Assembly (NCBI GenBank): GCA_030762935.1
Contig: CM060899.1
Location: forward strand, 10,393,001-10,457,000
From: Hymenopus coronatus
Lineage: Eukaryota > Arthropoda > Insecta > Mantodea > Hymenopodidae
Reading direction: 5' to 3'
DNA length: 64,000 bases
The stretch's first letter is position 1; each line of letters opens with the position of its first letter. The notes beneath the pieces are model-generated. The model worked only from the letters and a program-made list of their open reading frames with translations. It ran no database searches and was not told the DNA's origin. Shown in pieces: positions 11,172-21,900 of this stretch. Position numbers and translations under genes: made by a program.

Positions 11172-12154
11172 AAATTTTAGTGTGTTCAAAAAGAAAATTA
11201 CCAGTGTTGACAGAGAGTACATCCCAAAATAATATGTTGAAATTATGGCCAAATGCAGAAAGAATCTTGTAACAGCAACAAGATTGGAGAAGTCAAAGCA
11301 CTTTTCTACATTAACTCTCCAATAAACACACTTTTTTTCTAGATAAACCTTCATTATTAACTAAACCCACGCCTTCGGAAAAAGTGTATAAGGACAATGT
11401 ACTCATACACTTAAATATGTTAAAAGACATTCGAAAGGTTGTCAAATATGTTCCATATGATGCATTGAATTTTTATAACATTTTAAAATGACCAACAAAA
11501 CAAAAGGAAGGAACTCCTTATAAGGTCAGCTGCCCTAAGTAACTTTTAGTATTCTTACTCTGCTGTTCTATGTAACTTTAATTTTGTTATGTCACAAAGA
11601 GTTATTACAATTTACAGCATTCTGCTTATTTAATAATTTTGATATGGCAAATCAACTGAAATTGAAGGGAAAAGCTTGCACTTTCTGCTGTAATAAGTAG
11701 CTTTGTGTTTTGTAGTTTACTATATGTATCCTATGTAGCTTGTAGTTTGCTAACAATCTTTATATGGAATGAGGGTGGTTACAGAAAAATATAATAAAAA
11801 TGGCACTCAAAATTTAAATATAAAATGTATTTATAAAGTGTAAAGAGAGGGCACAGAGCTGAAAAACATTAAGTGAATTTGTCAAAATAATTTTCTTAAA
11901 TGTTTATGAGGTATTAATTTATCTATCAATACATACACAGCCTAGGGAATTATTCTATAGATTAACATAAACAGTCAATCAATTTGCATTTTCTGGAGGA
12001 CAATATTTTTTCTCCCTCTCCTGAAAGGTTGCAAAATCTGACTTAATGCTTTTCAGCTCCAACTGATTCAATTGTCTGAGTCTTTTCTTATGATTTAATT
12101 TGAAACCTATGCACCAATATTTCAAATTCTCTCTGACACTATACCCTTTATCTC

Positions 12155-12400
12155 TTTTTTTGATAGTGTTTAATGTCCACTTTTACTACATGTGGCACCT
12201 CAGGCACATTTATGACGCATGGAAAGAAGATGGAGCATTGGTGGAATGAGAGAGTGGGGGAAACTGGAGAACCCAGAGAAACCCCGCCTTTGTGCTTCTT
12301 TGTCTACCATAAATCTCACACGCAGTCATTTGGGATTGAACCTCTGTTGCCTAGGTGAGAGGCAAGTGGTCTAACCCCTTGGCCATGGCGCGGTCTTTTG
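12155..12400 (-). mobile_element. tRNA-derived SINE, copy 2
   Basis: Minus-strand orientation: head at the right (GCCATGGCCAAGGGGTTAGACC, A-box side), tail at the left ending ATTAAACACTATCA plus A-run. Flanked by CCCTTTATCTC (12144-12154) and CCCTTTCTCTC (12401-12411), one mismatch in 11. It has the same body as copies 1, 3 and 4. Confidence 0.85.
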
Positions 12401-12949
12401 CCCTTTCTCTCTAAACTTCATTAAGTCTGCTGATAAAAATCTTACACAAACAAATACATAAGTGCAAAATATTCTGAGTACCACATTCTCTTTTGGTGTC
12501 CCTTAGATTTCTACTCTATCTAACATCTTAGATTCAACTACTGCTTCAGAAACTATTTCACTTTCAATGCTGCGACTATCTTTCCCTTTATTTGTATGTA
12601 TTTGAAAAATTTTACTTCCAGTTAATTATAATCCTGCATTATCTCTACTGGTTTTCCATTTATAAACTGTATATGTTAATAACCTGTATAATATACTTGC
12701 ACTACATAATGATTAGATCCTTGTGTTGTAGTAAACTTCATTTGTATGTTTTCAAGGGAACTAGGGAAAAGAAAAACTTATAAGTAAAAGCATATATTAG
12801 GTAAGGAAAAATGGACTGGTAGAGAAGAAACAAAATTATACAAATATGTATTAGAAAATATACTTAATGCTCTATGTAAGAAATCACAAAAAAAAAACTC
12901 TGGATTCTGGGCTTCAGCTATTTATGACAGCACATAGTCCTAAATCAAG
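12401..12949. other. Non-coding, probable intron
   Basis: AT-rich spacer between two SINE copies. No gene or element identified. Confidence 0.4.
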
Positions 12950-12955
12950 TGTCAA

Positions 12956-13194
12956 TTTTTTTTTTTTTTTTTACAGTGTTTAATGCCCCCTTTTACTACT
13001 CTGGCACTGCAGGTGATGACCCTGATGATACATGAACATGGTGCCTGGGTGGAATGTGATGACGGGTGAAACTGGAGATCCCAGAGAAAGCCCAGCCCTG
13101 CGCCGCTTTGTCCACCACAAATCTCACATACGGCCGCTTGAGATCAAACCTGGGCCATCTAGGTGAGAGGCAAGTGGTCTGATCATTCGGCAAC
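12956..13194 (-). mobile_element. tRNA-derived SINE, copy 3 (head truncated)
   Basis: Minus orientation with a T-run at left (about 18 bases on the plus strand, A-tail on the sense strand) and ATTAAACACTGTA before the tail. The extreme 5' GGCCGCGCC seen in copy 4 is missing. A short TGTCAA is repeated on both sides (12950-12955, 13195-13200). Confidence 0.8.
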
Positions 13195-13200
13195 TGTCAA

Positions 13201-13850
13201 CATCAGCAGGTGTCTTTGCTAGATGTCAGCCACTAAGTATCATTAGTAACTGGTGCAAGTTCTTTGCATGGGGAAAAATAGAACAGAAATGTTCATAACA
13301 TGTTAATAACATGCATATATAGGTGAGGATTGTTTGCTGAAACACAGATATAAATGCCGTAAAGTAAAACATGTAGCTCAAGTACAAATATTTAAAATAA
13401 ACATTGTTGCTGTATTAGAACATGATGAAGGATTTTTCTAAACCCAATTTCTAAGAATTCTGAGCTTGTATATTTGTGGAGCCAGAATTTTTTTTTCTAT
13501 TAATACTCTGTCACATTAATTTATAATTAGGTAGTTTCTGGAGATATTGCATTCATTTTCAATCTTGAAATTGCGATACCTACAAAATACACTCCTCTGA
13601 GATATGATGCTTCAGAAAGTGATTGACTGTCTACCTATTATTCTTACTGTTCTTCTTGTTATTATTATTATTATTACTATTATGTAAGACTCCATCACAA
13701 TGTAATGCTTACTAAATGTGAAATGAGCATTTTCTTTGTCGTTAACATTTTCTTTGCTTTCTTTGCTTGCACTATGTTCATTGATATGCCATGAGCAAAC
13801 CATGAGTATTTCTTTTTCAATTTAATGGAAAAAAATTACTAACAGACATC
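13201..13850. other. Non-coding, probable intron
   Basis: AT-rich, with a short ATT trinucleotide run near 13660-13680. Nothing else identified. Confidence 0.4.
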
Positions 13851-13852
13851 AG

Positions 13853-13960
13853 GACTATCTACAGACAACCCACTATTTCCTATTCTGGCTGACATTTATA
13901 TGAGTTATTTCGAGCAACCCTCACACAAAACCATACCCTCACAGTTTACTGGGTAAGATA
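13853..13960 (+). pseudogene. Penelope-like reverse transcriptase scrap
   Basis: The plus-strand translation reads DNPLFPILADIYMSYFEQP, which resembles the conserved MGSPLSPxxAxxxMxxFE block of Penelope-like retroelement RTs (the segment just before the catalytic YVDD). Only about 35 residues are recognisable, with the catalytic part absent. The short length keeps the call tentative. Confidence 0.4.
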
Positions 13961-14395
13961 AGATTTTAAATACAGCTTCAGTTATCATGGCTGGAGTCCA
14001 GATCAATAAGTGCACTTCTATTTGCAAGGCTAGTAGGCTATGGTCCAGAAGTCATTGAAGATACCAATATTTTTCCAATGTCTGGACTTGGCATCTTCAG
14101 GATGAGGTGAGCTGTGGTCCAAGTTGGTTAGAGCTCCAATTCAGGAGCCATGACAGGTGCACTCATACAGTGTAGGTGGATGGAGCTTACTGAGGGGTCT
14201 TCTGGGCATTGAGTGGCTTCCATCTGGTGGAAGGGTTGGACTGGATTAGTGATATGACTTCTGTTGTTTAAAGCTAAGGTCTTTTCCAAGACAAGTTTTC
14301 TGCCATGAGACCACAGCAGCATGATTCATATAAGAACTATTCTGCTTCATTGGGGTATCACTGGAGCTTCACAGCAAGCAGGACACCAACTTTAC
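13961..14395. other. Unassigned segment, possibly older gypsy sequence
   Basis: It lies directly upstream of the gypsy integrase relic. I could not find readable pol blocks here. It may be degraded pol or unrelated flank. Confidence 0.3.
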
Positions 14396-14770
14396 ATAGA
14401 ACCTGATGAGGGATAAGATGTGTACAACTACTCTCAACCTACGAAAGACAACATACCTCAGCATTATATCAAGACTCTAAAAGAAAATTTGAGGAATGCT
14501 GTGGCAAATCACCAGAGAGACTGGGGCATTCTGGCCTACAGCTCTTCAACTAATGGGATGATGTCATCTTGGCCTGATGAGCCTGGTCTTCAACTAATAT
14601 GGGACCTAATATTTGATATTTCCCTTGGAACAGCCAGTAATTGACGACATGGAATATCTTTTATACATATTTCATGACATTCATATCAGCACATCCAGGC
14701 AATCAGAAGAAGACCCTTTACAATAAATACTCAGGCCAACAGAAGAATTCCAGCAGGGTAATCTGATGTG
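14396..14770 (+). pseudogene. Ty3/gypsy integrase relic (catalytic-core end)
   Basis: Plus-strand blocks: YIKTLKENLRNAV followed by HQRDW, and then after damage LQLIWDLIFDI. These line up with the typical gypsy segment of ERxxxTLKxxLR, HQRDWDERL, LAYRASxHETTG and ELRLPxDLLFG. Further right, FQQGNLMWLW resembles FQEGDxVWLY. Stops and frameshifts are present. It is followed at once by the tandem array made from the integrase tail, then by an LTR, so this is the 3' part of one gypsy element. Confidence 0.65.
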
Positions 14771-15733
14771 GTTATGGGAAAGAGGTTTTGATCTGCTTAG
14801 ATCCTAACCCAGTACAACATCTGAGGAGGGAACAGTGTTACCAGTGTGTCACACCTTTTAATGAAGAAGATTAATGTTGTCATCTACTGCATCTAGAGAC
14901 TATCTCAAGGAAAGAGGTTGTGATTCACTTAGATCCTAGTCCAGTAACACTCCTGAGGAGGGAATAGTATGACTATGTGCTATATCTCAAGATTAAGAGG
15001 ATTAATGATATCACCTACTGTATCCAGAGATTGTCACAAGGGAAGAGTCACACCTAAATCCTAGCCCCGTAAAAGTCCTGAGGAGGGAGCAGTGTGACTA
15101 TGTGCTGTACCTCATGGTGAACAAGATTAACTACATCATCTACTTCATACAGAGACTGTCACAAGGGAAGAGGTTGTAGTACACCTAGATCCTAGCACGG
15201 TAACAGTCCTGAGGAGGGAAAAGTGTAACTATGTGCTGTACCTCATGCTGAAGAAGATTAACTACATCTACTTCATACAGACTGTCACAAGGGAAGAGGT
15301 TGTAGTACACCTAGATCCTAGCACGGTAACAGTCCTGAGGAGGGAGAAGTGTAACTATGTGCTGTACCTCATGCTGAAGAAGATTAACTACATCTACTCC
15401 ATACAGAGACTGTCACATGGGAAGAGGTTGTAGTACACCTAGATCCTAGCACGGTAACAGTCCTGAGGAGGGAGAAGTGTAACTATGTGCTGTACCTCAT
15501 GCTGAAGAAGATTAACTACATCTACTCCATACAGAGACTGTCACATGGGAAGAGGTTGTAGTACACCTAGATCCTAGCACGGTAACAGTCCTGAGGAGGG
15601 AGAAGTGTAACTATGTGCTGTACCTCATGCTTTAGAAGATTAACTACATCTACTCCATACAGAGACTGTCACATGGGAAGAGGTTGTAGTACACCTAGAT
15701 CCTAGCACAGTAACAGTCCTGAGGAGGGAGAAG
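14770..15733 (+). repeat. Tandem array of a ~125-130-bp unit derived from the gypsy integrase tail
   Basis: About eight units start near 14776, 14906, 15037, 15163, 15288, 15418, 15545 and 15672. Shared text includes GGGAAGAGGTTGTAGTACAC, CTAGATCCTAGCAC, CCTGAGGAGGGAG and GAAGATTAACTACATC. In the least diverged frame the unit reads KRINDITYCIQRLSQGKEVV then HLDP, matching the INDVVYRIQR-x-VVHLDRLAP segment at the C-terminal GPY/F end of Ty3/gypsy integrase. Left units are diverged and right-hand units nearly identical, pointing to recent expansion at the right. Confidence 0.75.
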
Positions 15734-16177
15734 TGTAACTACAACCCCCAAATGCATGTGCAGGTCATTCAATTTCTTATTATGCTGAGTTGTCGCAGAT
15801 GCACTAAGAGTGCTTTCATAGCTGCACCACAGATGGAGTGGTGTACAATGTACACAGGCAGTTGAGTTATATAAGTACCCTGCATTTTGCAGGTATGTAG
15901 ACCTCAGTAAAATGAATGCATGACATAATGCCCATGGTTCTAGAAGTAATTCGCTTCATAATCAGGGCTATTAAAGCAGGGCAGCCAGGCATACAGGAAG
16001 TGAAGTGCAAGAAAGCTTGGAGAGTGTGGTTGGATTTGTGAGAGAAAAAGCACTTGACAACTGAGTGAATTAGCATCAAAGCGAAGAGAATTAAAATACT
16101 TGTCAGCTATTGAAATAAAGACTTTTGTTAAAGTGGAGACAATTGCTGAGGTAACTTGGAGAAGGAACTGCGCTACA
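15734..16177 (+). repeat. Probable 3' LTR of the gypsy element
   Basis: It follows a purine-rich tract (GAGGAGGGAGAAG, 15721-15733), begins TGTAAC and ends CTACA, so the termini are TGTA...TACA. Internal signals are in LTR order: TATATAAG at 15868-15875 and AATAAA at 16114-16119. The size of 444 bp suits gypsy LTRs. The 5' LTR is not in the window, so the ends rest on motif position only. Confidence 0.6.
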
Positions 16178-17043
16178 CTGATTATGTTTGGAGAACAGCT
16201 CCATTACATTAACAAGGAATATGGATGAGAAGATGAAATAATGGAGAATTGAGGAGCACACAATAACCTAAAAGTCTTACCTTATTGACTCTGTTGAAGG
16301 GAAGCTCTCATGCAACCAGTTCTGAAACATAATTATGTGCATTAAGGTATTTAAAGATCCTATTAATTGGTCAAATTCTTGTGTTATCCATTAAACTGGA
16401 ACACTGGATATGTGACAAGATGCATGGATTATAAAATTATTATGAAACACTTTCAGTGTAAACAGAGGTATACTATGCAATATGTAAATTACAACAATGT
16501 TATTTAATTACTTCTTTTTAGACAAGTATCTAAGTAAACAATTTTGGAGAACATGCTTTATTTAAGAAAATTAAGATTTCTTGCACAAATTATTTGTAAC
16601 CGAAAAAGATGCACACTCAAACTGGAAATTTTCATTGTAATCTCAACATGACTGGAATAATCAGAAGTTGTTACGGAGAGAGTTGTTTGCTTAAACTCCA
16701 GAAGTGAACAGTATTTACCACTTCACAATATATTATTTAAAGATGCAAACACCAGTAGCTATCATACTGGCTTTATAACAATTGGAAGGCAATAATATCC
16801 AAGGCAATAATATCCTAAGGTATAAAAAGCTTTGCTAAACTGCAAGGAAAATTATACTTCTGCTGAAATCTGTTTAGTTACATCATACAACTAAAGAAGA
16901 TATACAGGCATTTATTTTCCCTTAGTGAAAAATACATTCTCTTTAGGTTCCATTGGCCAATTTCTATAATGGAATATTTTAGGAATTAAGTGAATACCTT
17001 AGTATTTTAAAATGTAAGGTTTTCAAAAAATAATGAAAGTATG
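16178..17043. other. Non-coding, probable intron
   Basis: AT-rich sequence with a small local duplication of AAGGCAATAATATCC at 16787-16814. No gene identified. Confidence 0.4.
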
Positions 17044-17300
17044 CCCACCTCTGTAGTGTGGTGGTAGCATGTCATCCTAACATTCAAGAGGTCCCAAGTT
17101 CAAATCTTGGATATGATGAGTTAACCGGATAAGATTTACCTGCAGTTTTTCCATATTCTGGCATGATGTCAGGTAACTGTATGCCCTATGATCATTGGGC
17201 TCATTTGAGCATTTTTCACCCATTGGATTCATCATCGAATATGATGCACCAGGTTAACGGACGTTATTCAGTGAACATTAAGGTTTATGGTTTTTACACT
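17044..17300 (+). mobile_element. Possible second tRNA-derived SINE family
   Basis: CTGTAGTGTGGTGGTAGCATG resembles an A box and AAGTTCAAATCTT (17096-17108) a B box, at tRNA-like spacing. A ~190-bp unrelated tail follows. It differs from the SINE at 6773/12155/12956/29538. The right end is approximate and no target duplication was found. Confidence 0.45.
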
Positions 17301-18030
17301 AAAACAAGTTCTTTATGTAGAAGTACTTTCAGAAGTAAACACTAATCAAAATGAAAAGTACTTTTAGCTAAATTTTGACACTGCAGAAGAAAACCAGTGA
17401 CAATGTTACAGCACTAAAAATACGAAAACAGTGTACAAAACTTCTCATTGGTGCTGAAATTCCATACCTTTCTTTTATAAACATGCACAAGGATCACTTA
17501 CATGACAGGAAAACCTATCATCTCTCCTGGCTTCAGCAACAGACTGCTAATAAAACCTCAAGTCTGTGAGGACAAAGAAGGGAATGTGTGAAGCAAATTA
17601 TTACATGACCGTAAGGGCCACATAGCTGAGATTTACCATTTTGTTTTTCTTCAAAAACAAGGAAATATTTAGAATAGGCCTTAAGATACTCTCAGATTAT
17701 ATAACAAACCAGCTACCCGATAGCAAGCCTTTCCTGATCATATAGCCTTGTATAACACTATTGGTATTAGTTTGCTTGATCTGTCCCCAGCTCTTGCCAT
17801 TACATTAAACTCAGAATTAAGTTCATGGTATGCAATGCATCTGCTATTACCTTTCTATTACTCCTAGAATTATTAGGTATTTCAAAATGCAAGAAACATA
17901 ATTTTGAAAGAGAACATCCAAAATATTCTTTGCAGGCTAAGCAATAATTTTGTTCTCTACAAAACTGTAGATCCCCGATTCGGACCCAATAATTAAAATA
18001 TAGTTTAATTTACTTACTAACAAAACTAAC
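17301..18030. other. Non-coding, probable intron next to the donor at 18030
   Basis: AT-rich sequence downstream, on the minus strand, of the acidic exon. Only short chance frames are present. Confidence 0.4.
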
Positions 18031-18530
18031 CTTAGTTGCATCAGAACAGGGAGTTTCCACGGGAGTTGTTTCCAGCCATTGGAGCTCTTCTTTTATTTGT
18101 AGCTTGGAGTCCAGTTCAGAATCTTTGTTGCATGGATTGACTACCCCTGCAGGAACTTCAGAAAAAAACTGTCCCTCATTTTGTGAGAAAAGGTCTGAGT
18201 CATAACACACTTCATTCATTTCCGTTTCGGTTTCCATTTCAAAGTCATTGTGACATTGTTTGACCATCACAACATTCTGAGAAAGATGCTGCCTATCATT
18301 TTGTGGACTAAAGTCTGAATCAACAAACTCTTCTTTGATTTCTGTTTTGCAAATTTCAATGCATACAGTAGCTTCACTGTTAAGCTTTATTATAACATCC
18401 TTTGAGTAACTTTCTCTCTGTGCCTGTGAAATTTCTTCTGAGAAAGAAACCTCTTCATTATTTTCTTTTCTGGTGTCCATTTCACATGTGCTACAGTTGA
18501 CAGTTGTCCTCCAAAATTTCAGTACCAAGT
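18031..18530 (-). CDS. Acidic N-terminal exon of a probable zinc-finger protein (two IKEE motifs)
   Basis: Minus-strand open segment with a plausible acceptor (TTTTTTTTATCACCCTAG, exon from 18530) and donor (AAG|GTTAGT after 18031). The likely start is the ATG at 18480 (MDTRKENNEEV), giving 150 codons to the donor. The protein is acidic and low in hydrophobics, with two IKEE motifs (TEIKEEF, LQIKEEL). Such N-terminal exons commonly precede finger exons in insect zinc-finger genes, and IKEE fits the psi-K-x-E SUMO-acceptor consensus. A ~40-residue internal repeat is visible: DSDFSPQNDRQ and DSDLFSQNEGQ, each followed by C-H/N-N/K-D. The exon ends in phase 0 at this donor while the finger exon at 886 needs phase 2, so a middle exon is missing or the two belong to different transcripts. 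Assignment to a zinc-finger gene is inference. Confidence 0.65.
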
Positions 18531-18975
18531 CTAGGGTGATAAAAAAAATTATTATGGAATTAAATATCAATAACCTGAAACACTTGGCAAGGAAACAAAA
18601 AAAAGATAAATTATTCTGTAATATACAATCAGGGAACTGAAGTACTGAAAGTTATCACATAGTACAAGAAATAAAATATTTATTTGATTGGCTAAATAAG
18701 AGATATAGATGAAATGTCTTTGAAAAGTGCAGCAACCTCTTAAAATAATGAAATTTCCAACAAGATGGTGAACATTGCATTTGTTGCTATACAACTCTGT
18801 CTTGTTGCTTGTAAACATGCCCTAAAAGCCTTTTCAGCTCATATAAATCAAGTGTTAATTTCAGGTATAACAGATGAAATTTTATTTTTTGTCTGATTCT
18901 AGTTTGAATATGACCAAGTTCTCACATTTTATTCTTGTGGGTTTTTCCCCCCACACTACCCTGTGAATAACTATA
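18531..18975. other. Spacer between the acidic exon and the satellite
   Basis: AT-rich sequence that is intronic or 5' flanking for the minus-strand gene, including the acceptor tract at about 18531-18550. A TTTTTCCCCCC run at 18942-18952 sits just before the first satellite-like text. No promoter could be picked with confidence. Confidence 0.4.
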
Positions 18976-21900
18976 ACAAAGAGTAGGAAAGGATTACTCA
19001 GATGTTATCCTGTAGATTTCCCCCAAGATACCCACTGAAAAGCCATTACATAGAGTAGGAAGGGCTTTCAAAGCATTACATAACGTCACACTCAGGTGCA
19101 ATTTCAATAGGCCCCCCAGCAAGATGCTGAAAAGCCATTACTGAGAGAAGGAAGGGCTTCCAAAGCATTACATAAGGTCATACTCAGGTGCTATTTCAAT
19201 AGGCCCTCCCCCCCAAGATGCTCCATGAAAAGCCATTACTGAGAGTAGGAAGGGCTTTCAAACCATTACATAAGGTCACACTCAGGTGCTATTCCAATAG
19301 CCCCCCCCCCCCAAGATGCTCAGTGAAAAACCATTTCTGAGAGTATGAAGGGCTTTCAAAGCATTACACAAGGTCACACTCAGGTGCTATTCCAATAGCC
19401 CCCCCCCCCCAAGATGCTCAGTGAAAAGCCATTACTGAGAGTAGGAAGGGCTTTCAAAGCATTACACAAGGTCACACTCAGGTGCTATTCCAATGGCCCC
19501 CCCCCCCCAAGATGCTCAGTGAAAAGCCATTACTGAGAGTAGGAAGGGCTTTCAAAGCATTACATTAGGTCACACTCAGGTGCTATTCCAATAGGCCCCC
19601 CCCCAAGATTCTCAGTGAACAGCCATTACAAAAAGTAGGAAGGGCTTACAAAGCATTACATAAGGTGACACTCAGGTGCTATTCCAATAGGCCCCCAAAA
19701 GATGCTCAGTGAAAATTTATTACAAAGAGTAGGAAGGGCTTTCAAAGCATTACATAAGGTCACACTTAGGTGCTATTCCAATAGCCCCCCCAAGATGCTC
19801 AGTGAAAAGCCATAACTGAGAGTAGGAAGGGCTTTCAAAGCATCACATAAGGTGACACTCAGGTGCTATTCCAATAGCCCCGCCAAGATGCTCAGTGAAA
19901 AGCCATAACTGAGAGTAGAAAGGGCTTTCAAAGCATTACATAAGGTCACACTCAGGTGCTATTCCAATAGCCCCCCCAAGATGCTCAGTGAAAAGCCATT
20001 ACTGAGAGAAAGAAGGGCTTTCAAAGCATTACATAAGGTCACACTCAGGTGCTATTCCAATAAGCCCCCCTCCAAGATGCTCAGTGAAAAGCCATTACAA
20101 AGAGTAGGAAGGGCTTTCAAAGCATTACATAAGGTGACACTCAGGTGCTATTCCAATAGCCCCCCCCCCCAAGATGCTCAGTGAAAAGCCATTACAGAGA
20201 GTAGGAGGGACTTTCACAGCATTACATAAGGTCACACTCAGGTGCCCTTCCAATAGCCTCCCCCCCCCCCAAGATGCTCAGTGAAAAGCCATTACTGAGA
20301 GTAGGAAGGGCTTTCACCAGCATTACATAAGGTCACACTCAGGTGCTATTCCAATAGGTCCCCCCCAAGATGCTCAGTGAAAAGCCAGTACTGAGAGTAG
20401 GAAGGGCTTTCAAAGCATTACATAAGGTCACACTCAGGAGCTATTCCAATATCCCCCCCCCAAGATGCTCAGTGAAAAGCCATTACAAAAAGTAGGAAGG
20501 GCTTTCAAAGCATTATATAAGGTCACATTCATGGTGCTATTCCAATTTACCCCCCCCCCCACGAAATGCTCAATGGAAAGCCATTACCGAGAGTAGGAAG
20601 GGCTTTCAAAGCATTACATAAGGTCACACTCAGGTGCTATTCCAATAGCCCCCCCCAACCCAAGATGCTCAGTGAAAAGCCATTACAAAGAGTAGGAAGG
20701 GCTTTCAAAGCATTTTATAAGGTCACACTCAGGTGCTATTCCAATAGGCCCCCCCCCCCACCCAAGATGCTCAGTGAAAAGCCAATACAGAGAGTAGGAA
20801 GGGCTTTCAAAGCATTACATGAAGTCACACTCAGGTGCTATTCCAATATGCCTTCACCCCAAGATGCTCAGTGAAAAGCCACAACTGAGAGTACGAAGGG
20901 CTTTCAAAGAATTACAGAAGGTCACACTCAGGTATAATTCCAATAGGCCCCCCCCAAGATGCTCAGTGAAAAGCCATAAGAAGGAGTAGGACGGGCTTTC
21001 AAACCATTACAGAAGGTCACACATTTAGGTGCTATACCAATAGCCCCTGCCAAGATGCTCAGTGAAAAGCCTTTACATAGAGTAGGAAGGGCTTTCAAAG
21101 CATTACATAAGGTGACACTCAAGCTCTATTCCAATAGCCGCCCCCCCCCCCCCAAGATATTCAATGAAAAGTCTTTACAAAGAGTAGGAAGGGCTTTCAA
21201 AGCATTACATAAGTTGACACTCAGGTGCTATTCCAATAGCCCCCCCCCAAGATGCTCAGTGAAAAGCCATTACAGAGAGTAGGAAGGACTTTCACAGCAT
21301 TACATAAGGTCACACTCAGGTGCCCTTCCAATAGCCTCCCCCCACAAGATGATCAGTGAAAAGCCCTTAATGAGAGTAGGAAGGGCTTTCACAGCATTAC
21401 ATAAGGTCACACTCAGGTGCTATTCCAATAGCCCTCCCCCCAAGATGCTCAGTGAAAAGCCATTAGAAGAAGTAGGAAGGGCTTTCAAACCATTACAGAA
21501 GGTCACACTCAGGTGCTATACCAATAGATCCTCCCAAGATGCTCAGTGAAAAGCCATTACTGAGAGTAGGAAGGGCTATCACAGCATTACATAAGGTCAC
21601 ACTCAGGTGCTATTCCAATAGGCCCCCCCAAGATGCTCAGTGAAAAGCCATTACTGAGAGTATGAAGGGCTTTCAAAACATTATATAAGTTCACACTCAG
21701 GTGCTATTCCAATAGCCTTTCCCCCCCCCCCCCCCCAAGATGCTCAGTGAAAAGCCATTAGAAGAAGTAGGAAGGGCTTTCAAACCATTACAGAAGGTCA
21801 CACTCCGGTGCTATACCAATAGCTCCTCCCAAGATGATCAGTGAAAAGCCATTACATAGAGTAGGAAGGGCTTTCAAAGCATTACATAAGGTCACACTTA

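Larger units (their letters stand above)
7740..11510 (+). pseudogene. Transposase-like pseudogene of the TIR element, split by two insertions
   Basis: Plus-strand blocks appear in the family's order: KIRTMKKLIL-like text and DLYLCRDIEVH near 7900-8020; after the mariner, LRGEMPYDKHGK near 9570, KYSDTRVKYDLYREYF near 9760-9810, and NFDYKFGRPQIDVCSLC near 9815-9865. These are followed by FHMRQFKVNEFNIHYLKT and YLYLDGNKGANEV near 10070-10180, QNKNHTVMRI near 10355, and RYHSITHNYSEH ending in YLPYDRN near 10405-10475. After the second insertion come KKKITSVDREYIPK near 11190 and KVVKYVPYDALNFY near 11437-11480. Stops and frameshifts are scattered throughout. The GRPQIDVCSLC block and the SDG-GQNKNH block are hallmarks I associate with this family. 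The catalytic mechanism is not established from what I can see. Confidence 0.65.
7317..12075. mobile_element. Decayed 4.76-kb DNA transposon with 42-bp terminal inverted repeats
   Basis: The left end (7317-7358) and right end (12034-12075) are inverted repeats matching at about 37 of 42 positions, sharing the core GGAGCTGAAAAGCATTAAG. Between them lies a disrupted plus-strand coding relic of the same family as at 1885-3530. Two later insertions lie inside it: a mariner (8076-9452) and an inverted-repeat element (10481-11171). A direct, subterminal version of the terminal core occurs near 11857 (GAGCTGAAAAACATTAAGTG). I could not see a clear target-site duplication next to the repeats, so exact ends may be off by a few bases. 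Confidence 0.65.
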
